Assembly (NCBI RefSeq): GCF_016863555.1
Contig: NZ_BOPC01000024.1
Location: forward strand, 62,001-126,000
Length of the DNA: 64,000 nucleotides
Direction of reading: 5' to 3'
DNA from: Micromonospora qiuiae
GTDB lineage: Bacteria > Actinomycetota > Actinomycetes > Mycobacteriales > Micromonosporaceae
Shown here: one piece after another, positions 1-9,842 of the stretch
Numbering within the stretch: position 1 is the first letter of the stretch
Layout: each line of letters opens with the position of its first letter
Program-made: the position numbers and the translations under genes
The notes under the pieces: generated by a model
The model's database searches: none
Seen by the model: the letters and a program-made list of their open reading frames with translations, nothing else
Told to the model about the DNA's origin: nothing

Positions 1-1
1 A

Positions 2-568
2 AACGTGCACGAGGTCGCCACCGAGCACGACCCGAAGGCCCGGGTGGTGTATGTGGACAATGACCCGATCGTCCTGGCACACGGGCGAGCCCTGCTCGCC
101 GAGGAGGGCACCGCGACGGTGATCCAGGCGGACATCCGGTCCCCGCAGGAAATTCTGAACCACCCGGACGTGGGCCGGTTCCTCGACCTCGACCGGCCGA
201 TCGGGTTGCTGCTCTTTGCGATCCTGCACCACCTCGGTGACGACGAGGACCCGCGGGCGGTGGCGGCGGCGTTGATCGACGCCCTTCCCTCCGGCAGCTA
301 CGTGGCGATCTCGCACTTCCGCGACCCGGGTGAGCGGGACCCGGAAGGTTCCCGCAAGGCGCGCGAGGTCGAGCGGATCTTCAATGAGTCGCTCGGCACC
401 GGTCGCTGGCGCACCGACGAGGAGATCCTCTCCTTCGTCGACGGCCTGACGCCGCTGGAGCCGGGCCTGGTGCCGCTGCCCGAGTGGCGCCCGGAGCCGG
501 GTGCGACCGCTCCGGACCAGACGGACACCTACCACACCTTCGTCGGGGTCGTCGCCCACAAACCGTGA
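2..568 (+). CDS. SAM-dependent methyltransferase (PF04672-like), 5' partial
   Basis: The reading frame is open to the left edge, so the N-terminus is outside the window; about 188 residues remain. The visible part matches the actinomycete 'S-adenosyl methyltransferase' family PF04672 (DUF574). It starts at the NVHE motif, followed by the acidic SAM-binding loop VYVDNDPIVLAH, the AD(I)RSP strand, a hydrophobic LLLFAILHH strand and the C-terminal TYHTFVGVVAHKP. Substrates of this family are largely unknown, and many members occur near regulators or natural-product genes. The next gene is on the opposite strand, so no operon can be inferred. The family is clear; the methylated substrate cannot be told. 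Confidence 0.85.
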   Translation, partial: NVHEVATEHDPKARVVYVDNDPIVLAHGRALLAEEGTATVIQADIRSPQEILNHPDVGRFLDLDRPIGLLLFAILHHLGDDEDPRAVAAALIDALPSGSYVAISHFRDPGERDPEGSRKAREVERIFNESLGTGRWRTDEEILSFVDGLTPLEPGLVPLPEWRPEPGATAPDQTDTYHTFVGVVAHKP

Positions 569-590
569 GTCTCGCCGGCAGCGGCCCGCA

Positions 591-1040
591 TCAGGCGAGC
601 CGCTGCCAGACGTACGTCATGTCGGGCTCGTGCTCCTCGTTGCGGCTGCCGTCGTCCTCGTCGACCGGTCGGAAGCCGTGCCGTTCGTAGAACGACCGGG
701 CGTCGGTGTTTCGCATGAACACGCGCAGGCTCAGCCCACCCGGGCTGGCCCGGCGTACCTCGTCGAGCAGTGCGCTGCCGATGCCCTGCCGACGAGCATC
801 GGGCCGCAGGTAGAGATGCTCCAGCACGTCGCGGTCGAGCGCGGCGAAGCCGAGGATCTCGCCGGTCTGCGGACTCTCGGCCACCCAGGTCGCGCAGCCG
901 GGCAACACCACGTACGTGATCCAGGCCCTGGTCTGCTCGTCGTCGTGCAAGCGCGGTAGGTATGGCATCGCCGCCGCCCGCGACGCCAGGAACACCTGGG
1001 TGATGGCGTCGGCGTCGTCCGCCTGGGCTCTACGGATCAC
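591..1040 (-). CDS. GNAT family N-acetyltransferase
   Basis: The 149-aa product starts with GTG at 1040 behind an AGGACGGG-like ribosome site. It is a compact single GNAT domain: the acetyl-CoA pyrophosphate-binding motif A reads YLRPDARRQGIGSALLDEV (the Q/R-x-x-G-x-G/A loop is RRQGIG). The usual C-terminal motif B is NTDARSFYERHGF. The N-terminus IRRAQADDADAITQVF is typical of RimI/PhnO-like acetyltransferases. The substrate is not predictable; small amines or antibiotics are possible. It is convergent with the methyltransferase at the left edge and divergent from the AraC-type gene at 1230. Confidence 0.9.
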   Translation of the reverse strand: MIRRAQADDADAITQVFLASRAAAMPYLPRLHDDEQTRAWITYVVLPGCATWVAESPQTGEILGFAALDRDVLEHLYLRPDARRQGIGSALLDEVRRASPGGLSLRVFMRNTDARSFYERHGFRPVDEDDGSRNEEHEPDMTYVWQRLA

Positions 1041-1229
1041 CGCTGCCCGTCCTTTCGTTCAGTCCGCCGCCCAGTGGTGGACCGCAACCATCGAGCCCTC
1101 GAACGGACGCGAGCGGCACCTCCTGCTCCGCAGCCCAGCCTAGGCGGTCATGCATGATCGGACCCGTCCGCAACGGTCGGGCGGGGGCGCGGGGGCGTCG
1201 GCCAGAGTTGGCGCCGGAAGGAGACTCCA

Positions 1230-2099
1230 GTGATCTCGGCACTCAACCGGCTCGTCGATCTCGTTGAGGAGCACCTCGGCGAGGACCTCGACGTCGGCGC
1301 TCTGGCCCGGCGGCTCGGCACGACGGAGTACCACCTGCGTCGGATGTTCTCGTCGTTGGCGGGCATGCCGCTGTCGGAGTACGTGCGCCGACGTCGGATG
1401 ACCATCGCCGCCGCCGATGTCGTCCGGGGCGAGACCGACCTGCTGAGCATCGCCGTCCGGCACGGCTACGGCTCGACCGAGGCGTTTGGACGTGCGTTCC
1501 GCGCCGTCCACGGCGCGGGTCCCGGTGACGTACGCCGCGCCGGAGGCCCCCTCCGCAGCCAACCGCAGATCAGGTTCCGCCTGACCGTCGAAGGGAGCAC
1601 CCCCATGGACACCCGTCTCGTCGAGCGCCCCGCGTTCCGGCTCGTCGGACACGCCGCTCGCGTCCCGCTGGTCCACCACGGCGTCAACCCGCACATCCAG
1701 CAGAACGTCGCCGCGCTGCCGATGGAGGAGCACCTGCGGCTGAAGGCCCTCGGCGACACCGAGCCGGGTGGCCTGCTCCAGGTCTGCGACGATCTCGACC
1801 CAGACCGCACCGAGGGGAGCGAGCTGACCTACCTGCACGGGGTCGCCGTTTCCAGCGACACGCCGGCCCCCGACGATCTCGACGCCATCGAGGTGCCGGC
1901 CGGTATGTGGGCGGTCTTCCGCACCAGCGGGCTTTATCCGCAGGCGTTGCAGACCACCTGGGCCGCGACCGCAACCGAGTGGTTCCCCGCCAATCCGTGG
2001 CGGATGCGGCCAGGGCCCTCGATTGTCACGGTCCTCGAGCGTGCGGACGACTTCAGCAGCGCGACCTGCGAGCTGTGGCTGCCCGTCGAACCGAGCTGA
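1230..2099 (+). CDS. AraC-family regulator with GyrI-like effector domain
   Basis: The 289-aa protein starts with GTG at 1230, about 8 nt after GGAAGGAG. Residues 1-100 form two AraC helix-turn-helix units, unusually at the N-terminus (ALARRLGTTEYHLRRMF and SIAVRHGYGSTEAFGRAFR). Residues about 120-289 form a GyrI-like/SOUL small-molecule-binding domain that begins RLVERPAFRLVGHAARV and ends CELWLPV. This is the architecture of Rob/BmrR-like multidrug sensors, which bind lipophilic compounds and activate efflux or detoxification genes. No efflux gene lies beside it, so its target is unknown. The upstream 189 bp (1041-1229) is a divergent promoter region shared with the acetyltransferase. Confidence 0.92.
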   Translation: MISALNRLVDLVEEHLGEDLDVGALARRLGTTEYHLRRMFSSLAGMPLSEYVRRRRMTIAAADVVRGETDLLSIAVRHGYGSTEAFGRAFRAVHGAGPGDVRRAGGPLRSQPQIRFRLTVEGSTPMDTRLVERPAFRLVGHAARVPLVHHGVNPHIQQNVAALPMEEHLRLKALGDTEPGGLLQVCDDLDPDRTEGSELTYLHGVAVSSDTPAPDDLDAIEVPAGMWAVFRTSGLYPQALQTTWAATATEWFPANPWRMRPGPSIVTVLERADDFSSATCELWLPVEPS

Positions 2100-2200
2100 C
2101 CGACCCCGCTGGCCTGGAATCCAGCGGATGGCGCGACCTGTGACGGGAAAGGTCAGCCGGGACGTGGGTGCGTCAACCCGCCACGGGGTCGACGGCCCGC

Positions 2201-2848
2201 TCAGGCCGGGACGGGCGCGGCGGCGAGCGCGCGGCCGGCCTCGCGGGCGGCGAGTCGGGCCTGTGCGTGCAGCTGCGTGGCCAGGTCGACGAAGGAATCC
2301 AGGGAGGGGTCGACGCCAGCGAGGGTGAACTCACGTTCGACGACGGTGAGGTGGGCGCCCCAGCCGTCGGCGAGGATGCGGCGCAGGTACGGCGTGGCGT
2401 GGTCCCAGCCCTCGCGCGGGGTGCCGCTGCCGTACGCGCCGCCGCGGACCGTGACCAGAGCGACGGGCTTGCCCGCAAGGAACGGCTTGTTGTTCGCCCG
2501 CGGGTCGGCGTAGACCAGGTCGATGTACGTCTTGACGTGTTGCGAGACGCCGAAGTTGTAGAGCGGCACGGCGAACAGGATCGCGTCGGCAGCGAGCAGT
2601 TCGTCGACCAGGGTCGCGGCGAGGGCGAGGGCTTCCCGCTGCTCGGCGGTGCGATCCTGCGGCGCCGTCTTCCCGGCGGTGACCGCCGCCACCCAGGCGG
2701 TCGCGGGCAGGGCATCGATGCCGACGTGACGACGCGCGACGGTGTCGCCCGGGTGGGCGGCGAGCCACTCCTCCTCGACGATGTCCGCGATCTCGCGGCT
2801 CGCGGAGCCGTGGGTACGGATGCTGGCGTCCAGCCGGAACAGGGTCAC
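2201..2848 (-). CDS. FMN-dependent NADH-azoreductase / quinone reductase
   Basis: This 215-aa flavodoxin-fold oxidoreductase of the AzoR family starts with GTG at 2848 behind GGGAG. Visible AzoR features are the N-terminal flavin loop LDASIRTHGSASREIAD, the FMN-contacting AVPLYNFGVSQHVKTYID stretch and TVRGGAYGSGTPREGWDH. Family members reduce quinones and azo compounds by two electrons using NAD(P)H, which prevents redox cycling and protein alkylation. It is divergent from a MarR-family gene, with two identical operators in between. This suggests induction by quinones or other electrophiles when the MarR protein is inactivated. Confidence 0.93.
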   Translation of the reverse strand: MTLFRLDASIRTHGSASREIADIVEEEWLAAHPGDTVARRHVGIDALPATAWVAAVTAGKTAPQDRTAEQREALALAATLVDELLAADAILFAVPLYNFGVSQHVKTYIDLVYADPRANNKPFLAGKPVALVTVRGGAYGSGTPREGWDHATPYLRRILADGWGAHLTVVEREFTLAGVDPSLDSFVDLATQLHAQARLAAREAGRALAAAPVPA

Positions 2849-2871
2849 GACGTACTCCCATGGATTCGATC

Positions 2872-2915
2872 TTCAACCTTGAAGCCAAGATACCCTTTTG
2901 AGCTTCAACCTTGAA
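2872..2915. promoter_or_regulatory. Paired MarR-type operators in the azoreductase/marR divergent promoter
   Basis: The palindrome TTCAACCTTGAA (TTCAA-CC-TTGAA) occurs exactly twice, at 2872-2883 and 2904-2915. The centres are 32 bp apart, about three helical turns, so two dimers would sit on the same DNA face. The pair lies 24 bp upstream of the azoreductase start and 55 bp upstream of the MarR start. Position and symmetry fit autoregulation plus repression of the azoreductase gene by the adjacent MarR protein. The pattern is direct observation; protein binding is inferred. Confidence 0.75.
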
Positions 2916-2969
2916 CCCAATGCGACATGCCTCACTTCATTGCTGAAGTCGGCGCGTACGCTGAACGGC

Positions 2970-3455
2970 GTGCCGGAGGAACCGCAGTGGCTGAATGACC
3001 GCGAGCGCGAGGCATGGCTTGCCCTGGCCAGTCTCATGTTCAAGTTGCCCGGCGCGCTCGATGCGCAGCTGCTGCGCGACAGCGACCTCACGCTGTTCGA
3101 GTACTTCGTGCTGAGCGGCCTCTCCATGGCGCCCGGTCGGGCGCTGCGGCTCAGCGACCTCGCCGGCCAGGTCAGCAGCTCGCTGTCCCGGCTGTCGAAC
3201 GTGGTCAAGCGCCTCGAGCGACGGGGCCTGCTGTGCCGTGAGCCCGACCCGGAGAGCCCTCGCTACACCAGGGCGCTGCTGACCGACGCCGGGTGGAACC
3301 TCGTGGTCGCCGCCGCCCCGGGCCACGTCGCCGCGGTGCGGCGCTACGTCGTCGACGGGCTGACCGGCGAGCAGATCACCGTGCTCCGCGAGGTGGCCTG
3401 CCACGTCACGGAGCGGGTCAAGGAGGCGGCAGCGGAGGAGTCCCGGCGCCACTAG
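2970..3455 (+). CDS. MarR-family transcriptional regulator
   Basis: The 161-aa protein is taken from GTG at 2970 (VPEEPQWLNDRERE). An in-frame upstream ATG at 2898 would run through the second operator and encodes residues unlike the family. The winged helix-turn-helix spans about residues 55-115: LSDLAGQVSSSLSRLSNVVKRLERRGLL is the recognition region and EPDPESPRYTRALLTDAGW is the wing. The flanking helices form the dimer interface. Regulators of this type next to azoreductases (compare MhqR and YodB of Bacillus) sense quinones or oxidants. There is a single cysteine in the wing (RGLLCREPD), a candidate redox sensor. It is followed by about 200 bp of non-coding DNA before furA. Confidence 0.92.
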   Translation: MPEEPQWLNDREREAWLALASLMFKLPGALDAQLLRDSDLTLFEYFVLSGLSMAPGRALRLSDLAGQVSSSLSRLSNVVKRLERRGLLCREPDPESPRYTRALLTDAGWNLVVAAAPGHVAAVRRYVVDGLTGEQITVLREVACHVTERVKEAAAEESRRH

Positions 3456-3615
3456 TGTCTCGTCGGGCGAACAAGAGGCATTCTTCCCGGCTGTGCGGAG
3501 ATCAATCTCGGAACTGCCCCGCTGTGGAGACGCTACGTTTTGTAGCCTTCATGGGGCATCGGTCGCTGCCTGAGTGGCCCGATCTGCGGTGAAGTGCGCG
3601 GGTTCAGGCCGGTGC

Positions 3616-3650
3616 AAAACTTGAATAATTCCAAAAGAGTGGGCTATGGT
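3616..3650 (+). promoter_or_regulatory. furA promoter and AT-rich Fur-type operator
   Basis: An island of A/T in otherwise high-GC DNA reads AACTTGAATAATTCCAAAAG around 3618-3637. It resembles the AT-rich autoregulatory site upstream of mycobacterial furA genes (TTGA...ATTCCA...AAAA). A -35-like TTGAAT (3621-3626) and a -10-like TATGGT (3645-3650) are 18 bp apart. This would place transcription start at or next to the GTG at 3657, giving a leaderless furA mRNA. No Shine-Dalgarno sequence precedes that GTG, which agrees. Binding by FurA is inferred. Confidence 0.6.
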
Positions 3651-3655
3651 CGTGA

Positions 3656-6385
<2,730 letters not shown>

Positions 6386-6400
6386 CCCCGACCCCAACCG

Positions 6401-6441
6401 GCGAGCCCCGGTCGATCCACTCGCGATCGACCGGGGCTCGC
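6401..6441 (+). terminator. Rho-independent-type terminator after katG
   Basis: A perfect 17-bp inverted repeat pairs GCGAGCCCCGGTCGATC (6401-6417) with its complement at 6425-6441 across a 7-nt loop, starting 15 nt after the katG stop. No T-tract follows, as is common in actinomycetes. It closes the furA-katG operon. Confidence 0.88.
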
Positions 6442-6573
6442 TGCACTTCGCACGCCAGCCGGTGTCCCCGCCGGTGGGTGCTTGTCGCGACTCCCACTCG
6501 AGCGGGAGTCCGAGATGTCGATCTCCCCCGCACGAGGGAGGACTCGGTCGCAGCATTCGAATTGACTGGCGGC

Positions 6574-7170
6574 ATGGTCTCCGCTGCGCCCGCAAGCGAT
6601 CGTTCCCGAACCCCTGCCCGACCCGGCACCGGTAACACCGTGATCGGTCATCTGATGGCTGCGTGCTGCATCGCGTTCGCGATCGTCAACGTCGTCTTCG
6701 AAATGACCGGCCACTTCGCCGACGGCCCCTATGCCGAGTACGTTTCCGCGATCGCCGTGATGAACTGGCTTGTCGTCGGGCTGAAGGCCATGGGGGCGGC
6801 GGTGGCGCTGATGTCGGTCGCGAAACATCCGAGGTTTCTCCCTGCAGCGGGGCTGGGTGTGCTGTTGTGGGGAGCGTTCGCGATGCTCGGCGTGTACGCC
6901 CTGGGCAGCGTGGTGCAAGCCGTCGGCATGGCCGCGGGCCTGACGGGCACCGCCGACCAGATCGACCTGGCCGGAGTCGGTTACGTGCTCTTCTTCCTGG
7001 TGCTTACCGCAGGCTATGGCGTCCTGGCGATCTGCTACTCGCGACGCTTCGGGCTCCGGAGAGGCATCGCCGTTCTCGGCGTGCTGGGTGCCCCCGTGAT
7101 GCTGGGCGTGCTCCTGCTGGCCGTCCCCATGCTGCTGGCCGCCCTCGGCCTCATGCCTCCGCAAAATTGA
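6574..7170 (+). CDS. Hypothetical integral membrane protein
   Basis: The 198-aa protein starts at ATG 6574 (MVSAAPASDRSRT); an upstream in-frame ATG at 6478 would add 32 residues without membrane character. A short hydrophilic N-terminus is followed by about five hydrophobic helices: IGHLMAACCIAFAIVNVVF, VMNWLVVGLKAMGAAVALM, GLGVLLWGAFAMLGVYAL, VGYVLFFLVLTAGYGVLAI and VLGAPVMLGVLLLAVPMLLA. No catalytic motif is visible and I do not recognise the family. It follows the katG terminator, so it is probably transcribed separately. Confidence 0.7.
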   Translation: MVSAAPASDRSRTPARPGTGNTVIGHLMAACCIAFAIVNVVFEMTGHFADGPYAEYVSAIAVMNWLVVGLKAMGAAVALMSVAKHPRFLPAAGLGVLLWGAFAMLGVYALGSVVQAVGMAAGLTGTADQIDLAGVGYVLFFLVLTAGYGVLAICYSRRFGLRRGIAVLGVLGAPVMLGVLLLAVPMLLAALGLMPPQN

Positions 7171-7172
7171 TT

Positions 7173-7200
7173 GACGTCTGTCGTTTGACGTATGACGTCC
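7173..7200. promoter_or_regulatory. Candidate FadR/GntR operator upstream of the esterase gene
   Basis: Three TGACG/TGTCG-like units lie in 28 bp. The 18-mer GTTTGACGTATGACGTCC (7183-7200) matches 15 of 18 positions of the minus-strand sequence at 9750-9767 in the gntR/importer divergent promoter. The adjoining 11-mer GACGTCTGTCG (7173-7183) recurs exactly at 19051-19061. The site is about 230 bp before the esterase ATG. The rest of the 258-bp gap (7171-7428) shows only a GAAGGAG ribosome site near its end. Confidence 0.55.
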
Positions 7201-7428
7201 TGAGCGCTAACTTCTCAGCAGCGGGTCACGTGGCTGCCGGGAGCCTCAGATGCACCACCGTGGGATGAGCGGGCCTGCTTCGATTCGTGGGCTCGCGTTG
7301 TCGGCCGTCGTGGGCACGGCGGCCGAACCCCGCACAACACCCCCGACGTGCTGACGCCACCACCAGACGCCGGCACACACGCAGGGCAGGCCCGTGCTCG
7401 CGGGTGGCCCCGATCGAAGGAGTGGACC

Positions 7429-8829
7429 ATGAAGGCCATAGGTGAGGCTCGTCCCGCCTCCCCACGCAGACGCCGTTGGCGTCAAGGGTTGGCCGCAGCA
7501 GCCGCCGGCGTCCTGGCGGCGGGCACGCTCGTCGTGGCGAACGTGACGCCCGCGGCTGCGGCGACGGTGGACACCAACGCGTGGTACGTGCTGGTGAACC
7601 GGAACAGTGGCAAGGCGTTGGACGTGTACGGCTTGGCCACCAACGACGGCGCGCGGATCAGCCAGTGGACGCGGAACAACGGCGCGAACCAGCAGTGGCA
7701 GTTCGTGGACTCCGGTGGTGACTACTACCGGCTGAAGTCCCGGCACTCGGGCAAGGTCCTCGACGTGTACAACTTCTCGACCGCCGACGGTGGCGCGATC
7801 GTGCAGTGGTCCGACGGCAACGGGACGAACCAGCAGTTCCGGCTGGCCGACTCCGACGGCGGCCACGTCCGGCTGGTCAGCCGGCACAGCGGCAAGGTCG
7901 TGGAGGTGCAGGGTGCCTCCACGGCGGACGGTGCCAACATTGTGCAGTACGCCGACTGGAACGGCGCCAACCAGCAGTGGCAGTTGGTCCGGGTGGACGG
8001 TGGCGGCGGCGAGCCCACACCGCCGCCACCGTCGGGCGGCTCCGGGTGCGGCAAGGCGCCGGCGCTGTCCAGCGGCACGCACACGATTCAGAGCAACGGT
8101 AAGAGCCGCCAGTTCATCCTGCGGGTGCCCGCCAACTACAACAACGCCAACCCGTACCGGCTGATCTTCGCGTTCCACTGGCGCGGCGGCACCATGCAGG
8201 AGATCTCCAGCGGTGGCACCAGCGGGGCCGCCTGGTCGTACTACGGCCAGCAGGAGCAGTCGAACAACAGCGCGATCCTCGTCGCGCCGCAGGGATTCGG
8301 CAACGGCTGGGGCAATGCCGGCGGTGAGGACGTCACGTTCGTCGATGACATGATCAGGCTGATCGAGAGCAGCCTCTGTGTCAACCCGCGCCAGCGCTTC
8401 GCGCTCGGCTTCAGCTGGGGCGGCGGTATGAGCTACGCCCTGGCCTGTGCGCGAGCTGACGTCTTCCGGGCCGTCGCGGTGATCTCCGGTGCGCAGATCA
8501 GCGGGTGCAGCGGCGGGACGCAGCCGATCGCGTACTTCGGGTTGCACGGCATCTCGGACAACGTCCTGAGCATCGGCCAGGGGCGGTCGCTGCGGGACAC
8601 CTTCGTCCGGAACAACGGTTGCACCCAGCAGAGCCCGCGCGAGCCGGCGGCGGGTAGCCGTACCCACATCACCACGACCTACTCGGGCTGCCGCGCCGGC
8701 TATCCGGTGCAGTGGGCGGCGTTCGACAACGGGCACATGCCCGGACCGGTGGACGGGACGTACGCCGAGAGTGGGGTCACGACCTGGACCAAGGGTGAGA
8801 TCTGGCGATTCTTCGCGCAGTTCTCCTGA
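7429..8829 (+). CDS. Secreted CE1/LpqC-like esterase with N-terminal ricin-type lectin domain
   Basis: The 466-aa exported protein starts at ATG 7429, 6 nt after GAAGGAG. Residues 1-45 form a long actinobacterial signal peptide with an RRRRWRQ n-region and an APAAAA-like cleavage area. Residues about 47-185 form a ricin B-lectin domain with three repeats, each ending in NQQWQ or NQQF (QxW motif). A PTPPPPSGGSG linker leads to an alpha/beta hydrolase of the polyhydroxybutyrate-depolymerase/feruloyl or acetylxylan esterase type (COG3509). Its nucleophile elbow is GFSWGGG, with a likely acid in GISDNVL and histidine in NGHMPGP. It probably removes acyl groups from plant or microbial polysaccharide while the lectin anchors it. 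It may share a regulator with the importer cluster downstream. Confidence 0.9.
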   Translation: MKAIGEARPASPRRRRWRQGLAAAAAGVLAAGTLVVANVTPAAAATVDTNAWYVLVNRNSGKALDVYGLATNDGARISQWTRNNGANQQWQFVDSGGDYYRLKSRHSGKVLDVYNFSTADGGAIVQWSDGNGTNQQFRLADSDGGHVRLVSRHSGKVVEVQGASTADGANIVQYADWNGANQQWQLVRVDGGGGEPTPPPPSGGSGCGKAPALSSGTHTIQSNGKSRQFILRVPANYNNANPYRLIFAFHWRGGTMQEISSGGTSGAAWSYYGQQEQSNNSAILVAPQGFGNGWGNAGGEDVTFVDDMIRLIESSLCVNPRQRFALGFSWGGGMSYALACARADVFRAVAVISGAQISGCSGGTQPIAYFGLHGISDNVLSIGQGRSLRDTFVRNNGCTQQSPREPAAGSRTHITTTYSGCRAGYPVQWAAFDNGHMPGPVDGTYAESGVTTWTKGEIWRFFAQFS

Positions 8830-8847
8830 TCTGTTGCGGTGATCCTG

Positions 8848-8913
8848 CCGGGGGCGGGTTCTCGGGTCGCCGGGCGGTTCCGACCGCCGCGGTGACCGAG
8901 GGCCCGCCCCCGG
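8848..8913. terminator. Bidirectional terminator between convergent genes
   Basis: CCGGGGGCGGG (8848-8858) pairs perfectly with CCCGCCCCCGG (8903-8913). Inside are a further GGCGGT/ACCGCC hairpin and CTCGG/CCGAG complementarity. It sits exactly between the convergent esterase (stop 8829) and gntR (stop 8921) genes, so it can serve both. Confidence 0.75.
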
Positions 8914-8920
8914 TCATGTG

Positions 8921-9691
8921 TCAACGTTGCAGCCGTACCGGATCGCCTGACCCACCGCGGCGCACGACCCAGGCCTCGGTGATGTGCGTGAACATCGCCT
9001 CGGCGGCGCCGTCGGGGTCGTGGGCGGCGATGCGCTCGTAGATGCGCCGGTGCCCGCGGTTGGATGCCACGCAGAGCGAACGCTCGGTCCGGCCCATGTA
9101 GCGGGCGGTGTTGACGACCTGACTTTCCAGCGCCCGGACGACGCCGCGAGCGATGCGATTCCCGGACGCCTGCATGATCGTGTCGTGGAAGGCCCGGTCG
9201 TGCTCGTGGTAGGCGACATGATCGCCGACCAGTTCGTCCATCCGGTCCACCAGTGCGCGTAGCTGGTCGATGACCTGCTCGTCGGCCACCCGCGCGGCGA
9301 CGTTGGCCATGTCGGACTCGAGCACCCGGCGGGTGACGACGAGATCGTCGAGAATGGTCAGGCCGTCGTCCTCGGCGATGGCCGCCGCCAGCACCAGTTC
9401 GTCGAGCATGTCCCAGCTCGACGGGGGAGTGATCATGGTGCCGGCGCCCTGGCGGACCTGCACCAGCCCTTTCTCCTGGAGGATCTTCACGGCCTCCCGC
9501 ACCACCGTCCGGCTCACCGAGAAGGTCTCGCAGAGGATCGGCTCGGGCGGTAGCGACGTCCCGGGCGCGTGCACCCCGCGGACGATGCGCTCGACCAACT
9601 CGGCGGTGACCGCCCTGGCGAGGTTGGCGGGCCGGCGGGTCCACGCCGGGGGCGGCGTGCCACTCAAGCCCGTCTCCTGCGATGCCGTCAT
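8921..9691 (-). CDS. GntR-family (FadR subfamily) transcriptional regulator
   Basis: The 256-aa protein is taken from ATG at 9691 (MTASQETGLSG), which has GGAGGGG 5 nt upstream; a further in-frame start at 9724 lacks one. The N-terminal winged helix spans about residues 20-90: VTAELVERIVRGVHAPGTSLPPEP, then CETFSVSRTVVREAVKILQEKGLV, then RQGAGTMI. The C-terminal FCD all-helical effector domain carries metal or ligand residues, including the His of YHEHDRAFHDTIM and RGHRRIYERI. FCD regulators typically bind sugar acids or other carboxylates. It is divergent from the sugar importer operon, with a palindromic site in between. Confidence 0.93.
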   Translation of the reverse strand: MTASQETGLSGTPPPAWTRRPANLARAVTAELVERIVRGVHAPGTSLPPEPILCETFSVSRTVVREAVKILQEKGLVQVRQGAGTMITPPSSWDMLDELVLAAAIAEDDGLTILDDLVVTRRVLESDMANVAARVADEQVIDQLRALVDRMDELVGDHVAYHEHDRAFHDTIMQASGNRIARGVVRALESQVVNTARYMGRTERSLCVASNRGHRRIYERIAAHDPDGAAEAMFTHITEAWVVRRGGSGDPVRLQR

Positions 9692-9749
9692 GTCCCCTCC
9701 GAATGGCCTGTCCAGCGTGCCCACCTGGGGCCAGTGTACGAGCGAGCAT

Positions 9750-9767
9750 TGACGTCACACGTCATAC
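9750..9767. promoter_or_regulatory. FadR-type palindromic operator between gntR and the importer operon
   Basis: TGACGT-CAC-ACGTCA (9750-9764) is a perfect 6-3-6 inverted repeat. It lies 59 bp upstream of the gntR start and 76 bp upstream of the solute-binding-protein start. Read on the minus strand the 18-mer GTATGACGTGTGACGTCA closely matches a site before the esterase gene. Symmetry and location suggest GntR autoregulation and importer control; binding is inferred. Confidence 0.68.
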
Positions 9768-9842
9768 GAGTTACGTTTCCCGAAATGATGGCTGTCGACG
9801 CCAGGCCCGTCAGCCACGCGACCTTTCCAGAGGTGACCAACG

